Shown: piece after piece, positions 23,993 through 33,229 of the stretch
How positions within the stretch are numbered: the first letter of the stretch is position 1
Layout: every line of letters begins with the position of its first letter
Origin: Clostridiales bacterium
GTDB taxonomy: Bacteria > Bacillota > Clostridia > Saccharofermentanales > Saccharofermentanaceae
Direction: 5' to 3'
Assembly: GCA_017940895.1 (NCBI GenBank)
Contig: JAGAXM010000031.1
Location: 1 to 48,375, forward strand
DNA length: 48,375 nt
Program-made: the position numbers and the translations under genes
The notes under the pieces: generated by a model
Database searches by the model: none
The model's input: the letters and a program-made list of their open reading frames with translations, nothing else
What the model was told of the DNA's origin: nothing

Positions 23993-26900
23993 TGGCGTCA
24001 CGTTTCTTTGCTCTGCTCTTTGCAGGCATCCCGTATATAACGATCACCGACAGACAGAACCCGAGTATAGCAAGCCCCGTCTTTCGGTAGAACAAATCAT
24101 GCCCCGTTCCCGTCCGCGGCACATCAGGTCCGCCCGTAAAGCTTATTGTCTGAGATTTCTCATTCCAATCGCAATGAGATTTGATAAGGACTCCTGTCTG
24201 ATCATCGTAAACGCTTTCGAATACGACGAGTTTATTTCCCGTATATCCGTTCGCATCAAAACTTAAAGTAATATCTATACTTCCGTCAGACTCTCCGGGA
24301 CAGAACACGGTTGAGCAATGCATATCGGATTGACCTGTCGCTGTATTCATAAGATCCGTTTCAACACGGTAGTTTCTTCCGGGCTGAAGTCCAGAATAAA
24401 ACACGGTATCGGTAACACTTGCGTTATCCGCAACGGAAACCATACGGTCACCGTTCTCCCCGACCGCCGACGAAGAAAGCTCGCAGATTTCTACTGTCTG
24501 ACCTTTATCTGTTAAGTCTGCATGCACAGCGATACGAACACCGGGACCCGAATACATTTCTTCATATACTACCAGGCGATCATAAGATGCAACCTCAAGT
24601 CCGTTAACCGTATAATTCAAGTCAACGAATCCTCTGCTTTCCGTAGGAACAAACGTTACCTGCGCAACGACTTCACGACCGTCCTGAACCAGTGTTCCCG
24701 TTGAGATGATATTACCGTATCCGTCAGTCTTAACATATTGAACAGAACCTGCGACCGTATACTCTCTTCCGGGCTGAAGATTCTCATAATAAACCCTGTC
24801 CGTTATAGAAGCCCCGGCAGATTCCGACAATACATTCAGACCCGATAACGTGTCGGATGCTGTAGTGTGAAGCTCAGGAATATAAACAGTCTGAGCCTCA
24901 TCATTAAGATCCCAGTGACTGCATATGGACACACCGTTCAGATACAGGGTCTCCATAACCACAAGTTTGTCATAACGAAGACCTGCGAGCACCGAGGAAT
25001 CAAATACAAACTGCAGATCAATAACACCGTCCGTCGATTCCGCCGTGAATACGGCTGTTGACATTCCCTGAAGATCGCCGAGCAACGATGATACAGGTCC
25101 GCTGTGAACATTACCGTTATCGTCTGTGTACATCCAGTAAAGAGAACCCTGAACAGTATATGTTCTGCCGACAAGAAGGTTCTCGTAATAAACCTGATCC
25201 GTCACCGATGCACGATCGGAGTAAGCTACAACATCACCCATGACATCGGATCCATACGCATTAGTATGGATCGACGGGATCTCCATAGTTTGAGCCTGAT
25301 CATTTATATCGGAATGAGTCATTATGAGTCTGCCGTTCTGATACAGATCTTCGAAAGCGACTGTTGTTCTTCCTCTGTATCTGTTCGTATCTATAACAAA
25401 CGTTACCTGAACATATCCTTCAGAAGATGTCGGTATAAATGAAGTAACCGGAGACAGAATCTCCCCCTGAGACGCTTCATTTATAATACCAGCATCGATT
25501 CTGTTTCCTTCGTAATCGTATTCCACAAGATGCAGATGTCCGGATACTTCATACTCTGTTCCGGGCTGCAGTCCTTCATAATGAACATTATCGATAACAG
25601 TTGCCAATCCTGATGACGTAATCTGATCCAGAGTCTTAGAATCATAAACACCGGTCATTATCTGCCCGACACGGACTGTTTGACCTGCATCTTCGATATC
25701 TTCATGAACACATATATCGCGCCCGCTTGTCAGATCCAGATTTTCAAAGCACACTATCTCAAACGGCGCATCGGAAATACCGTCATCGACACGTTCCATC
25801 AAATACTCTGTATCTACAGCAAACGATACGGTAACCGTCCCATCTGAACTTTGAGGGACAAAGACAACATCGGAAGTATAAGCACATCCGTTCCTGTCAC
25901 ACAAAGGCTGACCGTCATACCGGTTCATTAATGAACCATGCAGTATATATTCTTCGCCGGGCGCCAAATTCCGATATGAAACCGTATCTGTCAATTCAAC
26001 AGCCTGTCCGACCGGAACCACATGAGTTCCTGTATCCGGACTGGTCAACGTTGTTTGGATACCGGGAGAAAGATTATATACGGTATACTCGTACCGATCC
26101 GGAACAAAACCGACAACGGTCGTATCACGCTCTGTGATCTCAACACCAATCTCATTTCTGCTCAATGTCGGTACGCCGTTACCGTCAACATAGAGATATC
26201 CAGCAGGGAGCCCCGTCTCAACGACAACATAACGGCCTGATCTTAACGAAGACGAGATATAACAGTTCTCATCCATATTCCATACGATCTGCGAATCACA
26301 CAACACACCGTTCACAAATGTCTTGGCAACTGTATCAACACCTTCCGTGTACGATCCGTTACCGTCAACATCGTTATATACGGTAAACAGAGCATTGGGA
26401 ATATAAGCGCCCGTATCACCATCCATCTTAATTATTCTTATCTGTGATGAATACGGAGTATTATCGACCATAGCTTCACCAATGTAATTAGTGGGCGACA
26501 CCGTAACGGGAACCGGTTCCGCATGAACGTAATAGTCAAAAGGTACACCTGTTTCTACCACAAGATAATCGACAGGATATTCCGCAGGTGACAGACCTGG
26601 GAACAGTTCCGACAACTTATAATCAAAAACTATAATTCCGTCTCTGTCTGCATCAGCCGATGTACCGATTAAACTGTCGTCATCATCGAGGATCCTGTTA
26701 CTGTTATTATCGACATATAGCGAGAACTCAATATCCCTGCTGCCTTCATAACCCGACAAGACCGCTCCGGTCCACCCGTCTGTTTTATTGACGGTTATAT
26801 TCAGTCTGTACTCCCGGTTAATGATAGAAGCCGTTGCAGGAGTTAACTGATTATCGCTTGTAACCTCGATATTCCTGTAGAAGTAATCAGGCAGCCCGTC

Positions 26901-29324
26901 GTTATCTTCGTCAGCCTGATACCATCCTTCCGGCAACACGAATTCCCTGCCGTCGGGTATTATCTCGCGAAGCTGATAAGTTCCGTAATTAAGGCTGTAA
27001 ACTGCAGGCATATTGGTATTCGCGACAGACTGCCAGATGTTATTTCTTCTGTCGACGCAGACCATAGTCTCATAGTTCCAGTCAACCTGATATTCATAAT
27101 GGATATCATCATACAGATCAGGAGATTCCGAATTGGATATATGACCGGTTGCATACCTCGATGCCCCTCGCCAAAGTTCAAATGATAATCCATCAACGCC
27201 TCCTGCAGTCATGTCTATCTTGGTCAAATCAACAGCACCTGTATTCTCTGTATTAGCTATCGTTTGAAGAACAGAATAATTCCAATTCGGATTATCACCT
27301 GTCCACCACACTTCATTAAGAGTTCCCGTTATAGCACCGGTATACCAGTCAACTGTATACGTAGTATTACCCTGAACAAGATATATCTGTGCATATTCCT
27401 TTATACCGTTTCCTCCTCTCACCTGGTGCCAGCCAGATGAGTTCAGGGTCTCGATATACATATTCTCATATGACCCGACCATCTGACCTTCCTGCCAAGT
27501 CTCACTGATTATGTAATAACCGTTGGGAAGTGACTGCATGACAGAAACCGAGTACTCCTGTGTTATCCATCTGTCCTCAGTCTGACTGTATAACTGCCAC
27601 CAACGTCCGGGATAATAATAATTCGCATAATTGGCGTTACCCAGATTGGGATTGCCCGACTGATCGCCTGCATCCCAATACACAACAGCATAATCCGTAT
27701 GAAGATCGGGATTAACAGAAGGATTATAGTTTAACGGGCGCAGAACACCTGTCGTAACGTAAGGCCAGTAACCGCTGTCGATTACGCTCGAAGCAATACC
27801 CCAATTCTCTGTGTTTATCGCATAGAACTGAAAATCAACACTTCCTACATTAGACCAAAACTGCCGTTCAGATTGAGGATCCGTATTATCGAACCTTTTG
27901 ATAATACCGACAGAACCCAGCAATCCGTCAGGCCTGTGGTTATACATGGTAACCATTCCGGTAAGCTGTCCGTTCACCTGACAATTACCGTCAGAAAGAA
28001 CATTAACAATTACATCGTTGGCTCTTACGTACCCCTCAGGTACTACTACTTCGCGAAAAACATATCTCGCCCCGGGCTTAAGCCTGTGAATAGTAATATC
28101 CGTACCGACAGACGACGCAGTAAAAAGGATTCGGGGATAACCTGCAGAAGCACCGGCAGAATCGTATCCGGCAGTTCCCGTATAATCATCATAAACAAGA
28201 TCCGCCATTGCATCGGACACCGTATTATCGGGCGCAGCACAAAATTCAATAACGGCAGTTCTTACGGCATCATTCTCATTACCGGAAGAATCGGTTTTAT
28301 TAAATGAGATGGAGCCCGTAGGATTATTTGTATCGACCATTACAACCGAATCATCATGATCGACGGAATTAGTAACATTACCGTTAGCATCAACCGTTAT
28401 CGTTATATCAGCTGCAGATCTGTATCCTGAAGGCGGATTAACTTCATGGAATACATATTGAGTATTGTTCCTTAAGCCGCTGATATTTACGGTACTGCCG
28501 GCTGTAACGAATTCTATCCCTCCGGACACGCTGTTATAAGCAACACCGCTTACTTCTATACTGTCAAAGGCACCTTCCGATGAACTCAACAGTTGTATGA
28601 CCGCACCCGCAAGACCGACAGTTCCGTCAGTCTTACTGAAACTGACCGACCCGGACGAAGGCTTATGGTAATCAAGAGCGATAAGATCCTGTCTGCCTAC
28701 TTCACTTACAAAAACATAGAATTCTCTGTCAGCAGAACCGCTCCTTGCCGTAGCCGCTGCAGCACCTGCGAAAGTAGTCAATGATCCGTATGCATTCGAC
28801 GAAGATAACGGACCGAACCACGATGAGTCTTCACCAATAAGATAACTCAGGATCGCATGTGCATAAGCCCATGATGATCCTCCGTTTCTTCCTAAGGTAT
28901 AACAGCCGTATACGATCTGTGAATAAGTAAGACCGCTTAAGGCCTGCAAAGTATTATGCCAACTGTCCAGACTGTCGGATGAATTATCATAAACCGATGT
29001 ATTAACACACCGATAGACCGTTCCCCCTGTTCCGTTCGGACTCTCTCTACCGGCTGATATGCACATAAATCCTGCATTACCGTCTACAGAATAATTCGAT
29101 GTATTAGACGATCTCAAAGTAATGCCCTGAGACTGCAAAGTCCCCTGTACAGACATCGGAAGACCGTAGTTGGTTATATATGTCGCCGTTGCATCATCAT
29201 ACACCGCACTGTAATTACCGAGATTGGCCGCCGCTACCATGCGGTTCATATAGATGACTACGGTACCAAGAACGATCGTAAGTATCAATAAAGATGCCAG
29301 AAGGCGTTTAATACTCCGTCCCAT
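23985..29324 (-). CDS. Giant cell-wall-anchored adhesin with SpaA and five VaFE (Thr-Gln ester) repeats
   Basis: About 1,779 aa; start set at the ATG at 29324, coupled to the upstream TGA. Signal anchor (about 6-30); thioester/TQXA-type domain (about 85-165; Cys in GFMCISAG, AHAILSYL in place of the TQxAIW signature); several SpaA/Cna-B-like domains (first about 225-315 with SFSKTDG ... YVFHEVNPPSGY, another about 337-445, more to about 1,080); five VaFE repeats (about 1,090-1,732), each with TDxVxYxNL, an A/VFE motif and DxxQTV. These form intramolecular isopeptide or ester bonds that rigidify surface fibres. It ends with VPRTG, a hydrophobic helix and a KSRAKKR tail. Probable role: adhesion to host or plant-fibre surfaces. 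Confidence 0.9.
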   Translation of the reverse strand: MGRSIKRLLASLLILTIVLGTVVIYMNRMVAAANLGNYSAVYDDATATYITNYGLPMSVQGTLQSQGITLRSSNTSNYSVDGNAGFMCISAGRESPNGTGGTVYRCVNTSVYDNSSDSLDSWHNTLQALSGLTYSQIVYGCYTLGRNGGSSWAYAHAILSYLIGEDSSWFGPLSSSNAYGSLTTFAGAAAATARSGSADREFYVFVSEVGRQDLIALDYHKPSSGSVSFSKTDGTVGLAGAVIQLLSSSEGAFDSIEVSGVAYNSVSGGIEFVTAGSTVNISGLRNNTQYVFHEVNPPSGYRSAADITITVDANGNVTNSVDHDDSVVMVDTNNPTGSISFNKTDSSGNENDAVRTAVIEFCAAPDNTVSDAMADLVYDDYTGTAGYDSAGASAGYPRILFTASSVGTDITIHRLKPGARYVFREVVVPEGYVRANDVIVNVLSDGNCQVNGQLTGMVTMYNHRPDGLLGSVGIIKRFDNTDPQSERQFWSNVGSVDFQFYAINTENWGIASSVIDSGYWPYVTTGVLRPLNYNPSVNPDLHTDYAVVYWDAGDQSGNPNLGNANYANYYYPGRWWQLYSQTEDRWITQEYSVSVMQSLPNGYYIISETWQEGQMVGSYENMYIETLNSSGWHQVRGGNGIKEYAQIYLVQGNTTYTVDWYTGAITGTLNEVWWTGDNPNWNYSVLQTIANTENTGAVDLTKIDMTAGGVDGLSFELWRGASRYATGHISNSESPDLYDDIHYEYQVDWNYETMVCVDRRNNIWQSVANTNMPAVYSLNYGTYQLREIIPDGREFVLPEGWYQADEDNDGLPDYFYRNIEVTSDNQLTPATASIINREYRLNITVNKTDGWTGAVLSGYEGSRDIEFSLYVDNNSNRILDDDDSLIGTSADADRDGIIVFDYKLSELFPGLSPAEYPVDYLVVETGVPFDYYVHAEPVPVTVSPTNYIGEAMVDNTPYSSQIRIIKMDGDTGAYIPNALFTVYNDVDGNGSYTEGVDTVAKTFVNGVLCDSQIVWNMDENCYISSSLRSGRYVVVETGLPAGYLYVDGNGVPTLSRNEIGVEITERDTTVVGFVPDRYEYTVYNLSPGIQTTLTSPDTGTHVVPVGQAVELTDTVSYRNLAPGEEYILHGSLMNRYDGQPLCDRNGCAYTSDVVFVPQSSDGTVTVSFAVDTEYLMERVDDGISDAPFEIVCFENLDLTSGRDICVHEDIEDAGQTVRVGQIMTGVYDSKTLDQITSSGLATVIDNVHYEGLQPGTEYEVSGHLHLVEYDYEGNRIDAGIINEASQGEILSPVTSFIPTSSEGYVQVTFVIDTNRYRGRTTVAFEDLYQNGRLIMTHSDINDQAQTMEIPSIHTNAYGSDVMGDVVAYSDRASVTDQVYYENLLVGRTYTVQGSLYWMYTDDNGNVHSGPVSSLLGDLQGMSTAVFTAESTDGVIDLQFVFDSSVLAGLRYDKLVVMETLYLNGVSICSHWDLNDEAQTVYIPELHTTASDTLSGLNVLSESAGASITDRVYYENLQPGREYTVAGSVQYVKTDGYGNIISTGTLVQDGREVVAQVTFVPTESRGFVDLNYTVNGLEVASYDRLVVYEEMYSGPGVRIAVHADLTDKGQTVEICELSSSAVGENGDRMVSVADNASVTDTVFYSGLQPGRNYRVETDLMNTATGQSDMHCSTVFCPGESDGSIDITLSFDANGYTGNKLVVFESVYDDQTGVLIKSHCDWNEKSQTISFTGGPDVPRTGTGHDLFYRKTGLAILGFCLSVIVIYGMPAKSRAKKRDANG
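24132..26060 (-). repeat. Five tandem VaFE/TQ repeats inside the adhesin gene
   Basis: Five diverged protein-level repeats of about 116-132 residues. Shared marks are a TDxVxYxNLxPGxEY opening, a VxFxPxxSxGxVxVxF middle, an (A/V)FE core and a DxxDxxQTV end. The nucleotide sequences have diverged, so recent duplication is not obvious. Confidence 0.85.
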
Positions 29325-29902
29325 CACGCCCCCTGTCCCGACAGAATATAATCTGCCGCCGTTTCAAATGAGCTCATCTCCTCTTCTGTCAGATAATTAA
29401 CGGATCCGTATTGGTAATCCACATATCCCCTAAGTCCCGTATAAGCCCATGCATATGAAGGAAGCTCCAGCTCATTCATCTCCACGTTATAAAACGGCGT
29501 TCCGTCAGGAAGATAGTATGTGACAGTCCCGTTATCGTTATAATCAAACGCAGGCACATACCAGCCGTTGATAACGGATGACGGAACATCGTATTCAATT
29601 TCCGGAATATCATCCGGTACGGACTCTTGTGTTTCTTCCGGCTCTTCCGTCATTTCGGTTTCCGCGATCATTTCCGGCTGTTCGGATAATTCTGTTTCCT
29701 CTGTTATGTCACAGATCTCACTTACAGAAACCGACGTTTCCTCTGAAAAATCCGATTCTTGAGTTTCACAAATCTCCACTATGCATTCTGTTGTGTCTGC
29801 TTCCGTAAAATCATCTTCTGCTCTTACTGCAGAGAACAATGCAAATGAAGTTCCCAACACGGCTAATACAAACACAGATTTTCTTAAAGCTATTTCATTC
29901 AT
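29324..29902 (-). CDS. Secreted acidic Glu/Thr-rich protein
   Basis: 192 aa. Signal peptide (about 1-28, ending VRAED), then a low-complexity region (about 30-103) of repeated Glu/Thr/Ser/Cys units such as EETE and EICE with very few basic residues, then a compact C-terminal part (about 108-192) with Tyr/Trp-rich strands (NGWYVPAFDYNDNGTVTYYLP). No anchor or LPXTG motif. It sits between the DUF5688 gene and the adhesin, overlapping both by 4 bases or fewer, so it is probably made in fixed ratio with the adhesin and may be a secreted partner or chaperone. No family recognised. Confidence 0.72.
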   Translation of the reverse strand: MNEIALRKSVFVLAVLGTSFALFSAVRAEDDFTEADTTECIVEICETQESDFSEETSVSVSEICDITEETELSEQPEMIAETEMTEEPEETQESVPDDIPEIEYDVPSSVINGWYVPAFDYNDNGTVTYYLPDGTPFYNVEMNELELPSYAWAYTGLRGYVDYQYGSVNYLTEEEMSSFETAADYILSGQGA

Positions 29903-30855
29903 ACTTTTACCTCCCCTGTTTCAAAAACCTCCAACGTCTCGGTTGCAGAGTTGTAGTAATAAACTGCATCTGACAGTCTTCCTTCATTACCAGCGAAATA
30001 CTCTTCGTTTGAATCATTAAGCATGCACAAAAGATCTCCGGGACTTAAACCGGCGCTTACGGGAACCAATAAAGATTCATCAACCGATGTGGGAACAATG
30101 TAATAATCGGATTGCAGTTTCTCTGAGATGGAATTAAGAACTTCCTTGTAGATGATCGCCGTAGATGCCCTGAAATGCCGCTTATTGGTCAAAATGTAGA
30201 TCCGTCTGTCTTTGTCTGCCTTACCGAGCATTTTGCGGATCTCGGATTCACTTCTGCCGTCTGCTCTTAACAGCTTTCGTACAACCGAATCAAACGGTTT
30301 TATCTGCGGAGCGATTATCTTTTTTGTATTCTTCATTGCACATTGGTACAGATCTTCCTCATCAAGATCGACAGCATTCATAAGACCGTTATCTATGACT
30401 CCGCTGTAAATACCGGTATCATCAACATTTACCACCCATCGGTATACTATGCACATATTCAGGAACAACCTGTGGGGAACGTCATAAAGATAACTGTTGA
30501 CCGCCTCTATATTTACAAGCTCGGCAATGATACCTTTTCTGATATTTTTCAAACTGATATTAGGCTGTATTGCCGCACCTCTGGCCAATGCCTCCTTCAT
30601 CGATGAAGCGATACACTGCAATTGCCGGTTGATATTCGGATCATTACAGTAAAACTCATATATGTCCTCGAAATAATACGTCGGCGTCATAGTCGTCGTG
30701 TTGTTTCTTTCTTTGGGACAATAGGTAAAGCCGTCAAGCTGTTTTCCCCGCTTGATCACCGGCATAAGCCTCATCTCATAATCTGCATACTCAGGACCCA
30801 TCACTTCAGGGAACTCAGAGCAGAAAGTGTTCTTGAATTCTTCATACGAAAGCAT
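29899..30855 (-). CDS. DUF5688 family protein
   Basis: 318 aa from the ATG at 30855 (MLSYEEFKNTF) after a GGAGG site; the frame extends upstream without a ribosome site. The pattern (YPxxxxYEDY-type start, LVNIEAVNSYLYDVPHRLFLNMCIVYRW in the middle, and ASTAIIYKEVL and YYIVPTSVDES towards the end) matches DUF5688, frequent in Lachnospiraceae and often in multicopy, with no known biochemical role. No signal peptide or membrane helix, so cytoplasmic. It opens the surface operon and overlaps the next gene by ATGA. Confidence 0.82.
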   Translation of the reverse strand: MLSYEEFKNTFCSEFPEVMGPEYADYEMRLMPVIKRGKQLDGFTYCPKERNNTTTMTPTYYFEDIYEFYCNDPNINRQLQCIASSMKEALARGAAIQPNISLKNIRKGIIAELVNIEAVNSYLYDVPHRLFLNMCIVYRWVVNVDDTGIYSGVIDNGLMNAVDLDEEDLYQCAMKNTKKIIAPQIKPFDSVVRKLLRADGRSESEIRKMLGKADKDRRIYILTNKRHFRASTAIIYKEVLNSISEKLQSDYYIVPTSVDESLLVPVSAGLSPGDLLCMLNDSNEEYFAGNEGRLSDAVYYYNSATETLEVFETGEVKV

Positions 30856-30880
30856 ATTTTTTCCTCCAATTTTCCGCACA

Positions 30881-30909
30881 CAAAAGCACCGCGGGGTCAC
30901 CGCGGTGCT
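30881..30909 (-). terminator. Strong intrinsic terminator after thiN
   Basis: A perfect 10-bp stem AGCACCGCGG / CCGCGGTGCT with a 5-base loop (30885-30909) is followed on the minus strand by four T residues. It closes the ispG-to-thiN run about 95 bases after thiN. It also lies 30 bases before the DUF5688 start, so it could act as an attenuator for the surface operon. Confidence 0.85.
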
Positions 30910-31003
30910 GTACATGCTTTTATGAGTATATGCTAATCTCTCAGAAGCGTTCCATCAATACCGTATTTTTCCCGTTTTTCAGGGATATTAATGGGACTTT
31001 GTG

Positions 31004-31651
31004 TCACACCGGAACGATCAGAACGCCCATTTTGCCTTGCTTTACGGTAATTGTGAACGAATTCCCACCCTGTTCCACTTTATTGCTCACAGACAGAGAT
31101 GAACCCGGGGTAAGATTCGTATCATCAAGCTTATAGTAAAGTCCTTCACTCGTGACTCCTTTAACCTCGGTAAAAGGTATCAGCGATATAGCCAGAGCAT
31201 CAGGATCCTGTATCCCGTCTATACTTATGGAATCCGGTCCGCACAAAGGAATAAAATCATATATGCCGTCCGTAAGCGTTATGTCTCGTCCTTTTTCATG
31301 CATTCTTATCGCCATCATCATATTAGACAACACATGATCCGGACGTCCGGTAAGAGAACATATTAAAGTAACTTCATCATCAGCAGGCAATTCACTGACA
31401 CAGATCTCTGAATCCGTCATATCCTTTTCGACGGGATACACTTCAAAAGGAACTCTCTTCCCCTTAAGAAACTCCATCGTGTCAGGGTCGATCGAATCCA
31501 TATCGCCGACTACTTTCGAGGGCATTATGCCGCATGCCGCGGCCACATCGGCGCCGCTGTCAGCAGCGATTACAATATCACATGAGGATGCTATTGAAGA
31601 CACTCTGTCGGTATCTATACCGGGACCGCCCGCGAAGACTGCGACTCTCAT
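31004..31651 (-). CDS. thiN: Thiamine pyrophosphokinase
   Basis: 215 aa. Transfers pyrophosphate from ATP to thiamine to give thiamine diphosphate. The blocks VVGDMDSIDP, EKDMTDSEICV and LTGRPDHVLSN match the family's GDxDS, DxTD and GxRxDH motifs. Start ATG overlaps the rpe stop (TGATG). Last gene of the conserved prkC-rsgA-rpe-thiN order of Firmicutes. Confidence 0.95.
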   Translation of the reverse strand: MRVAVFAGGPGIDTDRVSSIASSCDIVIAADSGADVAAACGIMPSKVVGDMDSIDPDTMEFLKGKRVPFEVYPVEKDMTDSEICVSELPADDEVTLICSLTGRPDHVLSNMMMAIRMHEKGRDITLTDGIYDFIPLCGPDSISIDGIQDPDALAISLIPFTEVKGVTSEGLYYKLDDTNLTPGSSLSVSNKVEQGGNSFTITVKQGKMGVLIVPV

Positions 31652-32322
31652 CAGAAGGTTTCGCCCAGAAGCTCGTACAGAGCCTTGGCCGCAAGTCCGG
31701 GATCTTCCTTGCCGAAAACAGCACTGCCCGCTACCAGCAGCCTCGCACCCGCATCAGCAGCTTCCTTTACAGTGCTTACATTGATGCCGCCGTCTACGGA
31801 GAGGATCGCATCGGATCCGTTCTCATCAAGGCGCTTTCTGTAATCGGACAGACGTGCCGTCGACTCGGGGATATAAGACTGTCCGCCGAAGCCGGGACGA
31901 ACCGACATAACGAGAATAAGATCGACCGCACCCTTCTCAAGGAAAGGATAGATCTTCTCGGCAGGTGTGTCGGGGTGGATAGAAACTCCGGCCTTTTTAC
32001 CCAGCGCGCGGATCTGCTCTATAAGCTCGAACGGCTTATCAGTGCACTCTATGTGGAAAGTAATATAATCGGAACCCGCGTCTGCGAAGGGCTTAATAAA
32101 CTCCTCGGGATTCGTGATCATGAGGTGCGTATCGAGTATGAGACCGCTGTGCCTTCTGATTGACTTGATGACCGGCACGCCGATAGTAAGATTCGGAACA
32201 TAATGTCCGTCCATCACATCAAGATGCAGGAACTTACAGTAAGGTGTGATGCTGTCTACATCTCTCATAACATAGCCGAAGTCAGCTGACAGAAGCGAAG
32301 GCGATAACTCGTACTTTCTCAT
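31651..32322 (-). CDS. rpe: Ribulose-phosphate 3-epimerase
   Basis: 223 aa TIM barrel. Interconverts ribulose 5-phosphate and xylulose 5-phosphate in the pentose phosphate pathway. Motifs LSADFGY, HLDVMDGHYVPNLTIG, LDTHLMI, SVRPGFGGQ and VDGGIN carry the catalytic Asp pair and metal-binding His. ATGA-type overlap with rsgA upstream and one-base overlap with thiN downstream. Confidence 0.97.
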   Translation of the reverse strand: MRKYELSPSLLSADFGYVMRDVDSITPYCKFLHLDVMDGHYVPNLTIGVPVIKSIRRHSGLILDTHLMITNPEEFIKPFADAGSDYITFHIECTDKPFELIEQIRALGKKAGVSIHPDTPAEKIYPFLEKGAVDLILVMSVRPGFGGQSYIPESTARLSDYRKRLDENGSDAILSVDGGINVSTVKEAADAGARLLVAGSAVFGKEDPGLAAKALYELLGETF

Positions 32323-33221
32323 TTGTATCCTCCCGCAGAATTAGGTCTTCTGCTGTATAAGTATTCATAGAATTCGCGGTATCTGCCGTATCTTCCCTCA
32401 TCGATACCGTCGCCGATGAGTTCCCTTACACGGCACTGCTTCTCAGCTATGTGCCTGCAGTCTGCGAACTTGCATCCTGAAGACTCTCTTACCATCTCGG
32501 GGTAGCCTCCGGATACATCTGTATATAATACACCAACGTCGAACAGATCGAGAGAGGTAAATCCCGGAGTATCCGTAATAAAGCCGTCCTCATATTCGAA
32601 CAGCTCGGCGTGCCTAGTCGTGTGCTTTCCTCTCTTAAGCCTGTCGGAGATGTCACCTACTTTCATGGTGCCTTCACCGAGAAGTTTGTTGCAGAACGTG
32701 CTCTTACCTACGCCCGAAGGACCCGCAAGCCCGGTAAGACCGGTCTTGATCAACTCCTTGACTTCTTCCGGTACAGGCTCGTTCTTCGTCATCGGGAAGC
32801 AGTCGAAGCCCGCGTTCTTATAGATCGATACGTACTTATCGCACGATTCGGGATCCTTATCGCTTTTCGAGAACAGTATTACCGGCTTGATCTTAAGCGC
32901 GCCGCATATGATCAGCATCTTATCAAGAAGCTTAAGGTCCGGTACGGGATCTTCACACGCGAAGATAAGAAGCAGTGTATCGAGATTGGCAAGAGGAGGT
33001 CTTACAAGGAAGTTCTTCCTCGGAAGGATTTTCTCCAATACAAAAGGGATATCGGGGTCACCCGAATCCCCTGTAAGTACTATGTCACCGACAAGAGGCG
33101 TTATCTTCTTGAGTCTGATATTGCCTCTTATCTGGCACAGCCTGATCTGGCCGTCTTCGCATCTTACGGTATATACGCCGCCGACGCCTTTTGTTATTAC
33201 TCCTTTAACTGATTCCGGCAT
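32319..33221 (-). CDS. rsgA: Ribosome small subunit-dependent GTPase A
   Basis: 300 aa. OB fold (about 1-70), circularly permuted GTPase (G4-like SKSD, then G1 GPSGVGKST near 168-176, G3-like DTPGFTSLD) and a C-terminal zinc knuckle (Cys-x5-Cys-x-His ... Cys, in CKFADCRH). It assists late 30S assembly by checking the decoding centre. Start codon follows prkC by 8 bases with a weak ribosome site, so it is probably coupled. Confidence 0.95.
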   Translation of the reverse strand: MPESVKGVITKGVGGVYTVRCEDGQIRLCQIRGNIRLKKITPLVGDIVLTGDSGDPDIPFVLEKILPRKNFLVRPPLANLDTLLLIFACEDPVPDLKLLDKMLIICGALKIKPVILFSKSDKDPESCDKYVSIYKNAGFDCFPMTKNEPVPEEVKELIKTGLTGLAGPSGVGKSTFCNKLLGEGTMKVGDISDRLKRGKHTTRHAELFEYEDGFITDTPGFTSLDLFDVGVLYTDVSGGYPEMVRESSGCKFADCRHIAEKQCRVRELIGDGIDEGRYGRYREFYEYLYSRRPNSAGGYK

Positions 33222-33229
33222 GAGTACCG

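Noticed and set aside
24132..26060. Recent tandem duplication in the adhesin
   Set aside because: The five repeats are clear at protein level but diverged in DNA, so they are old family repeats rather than a recent expansion.
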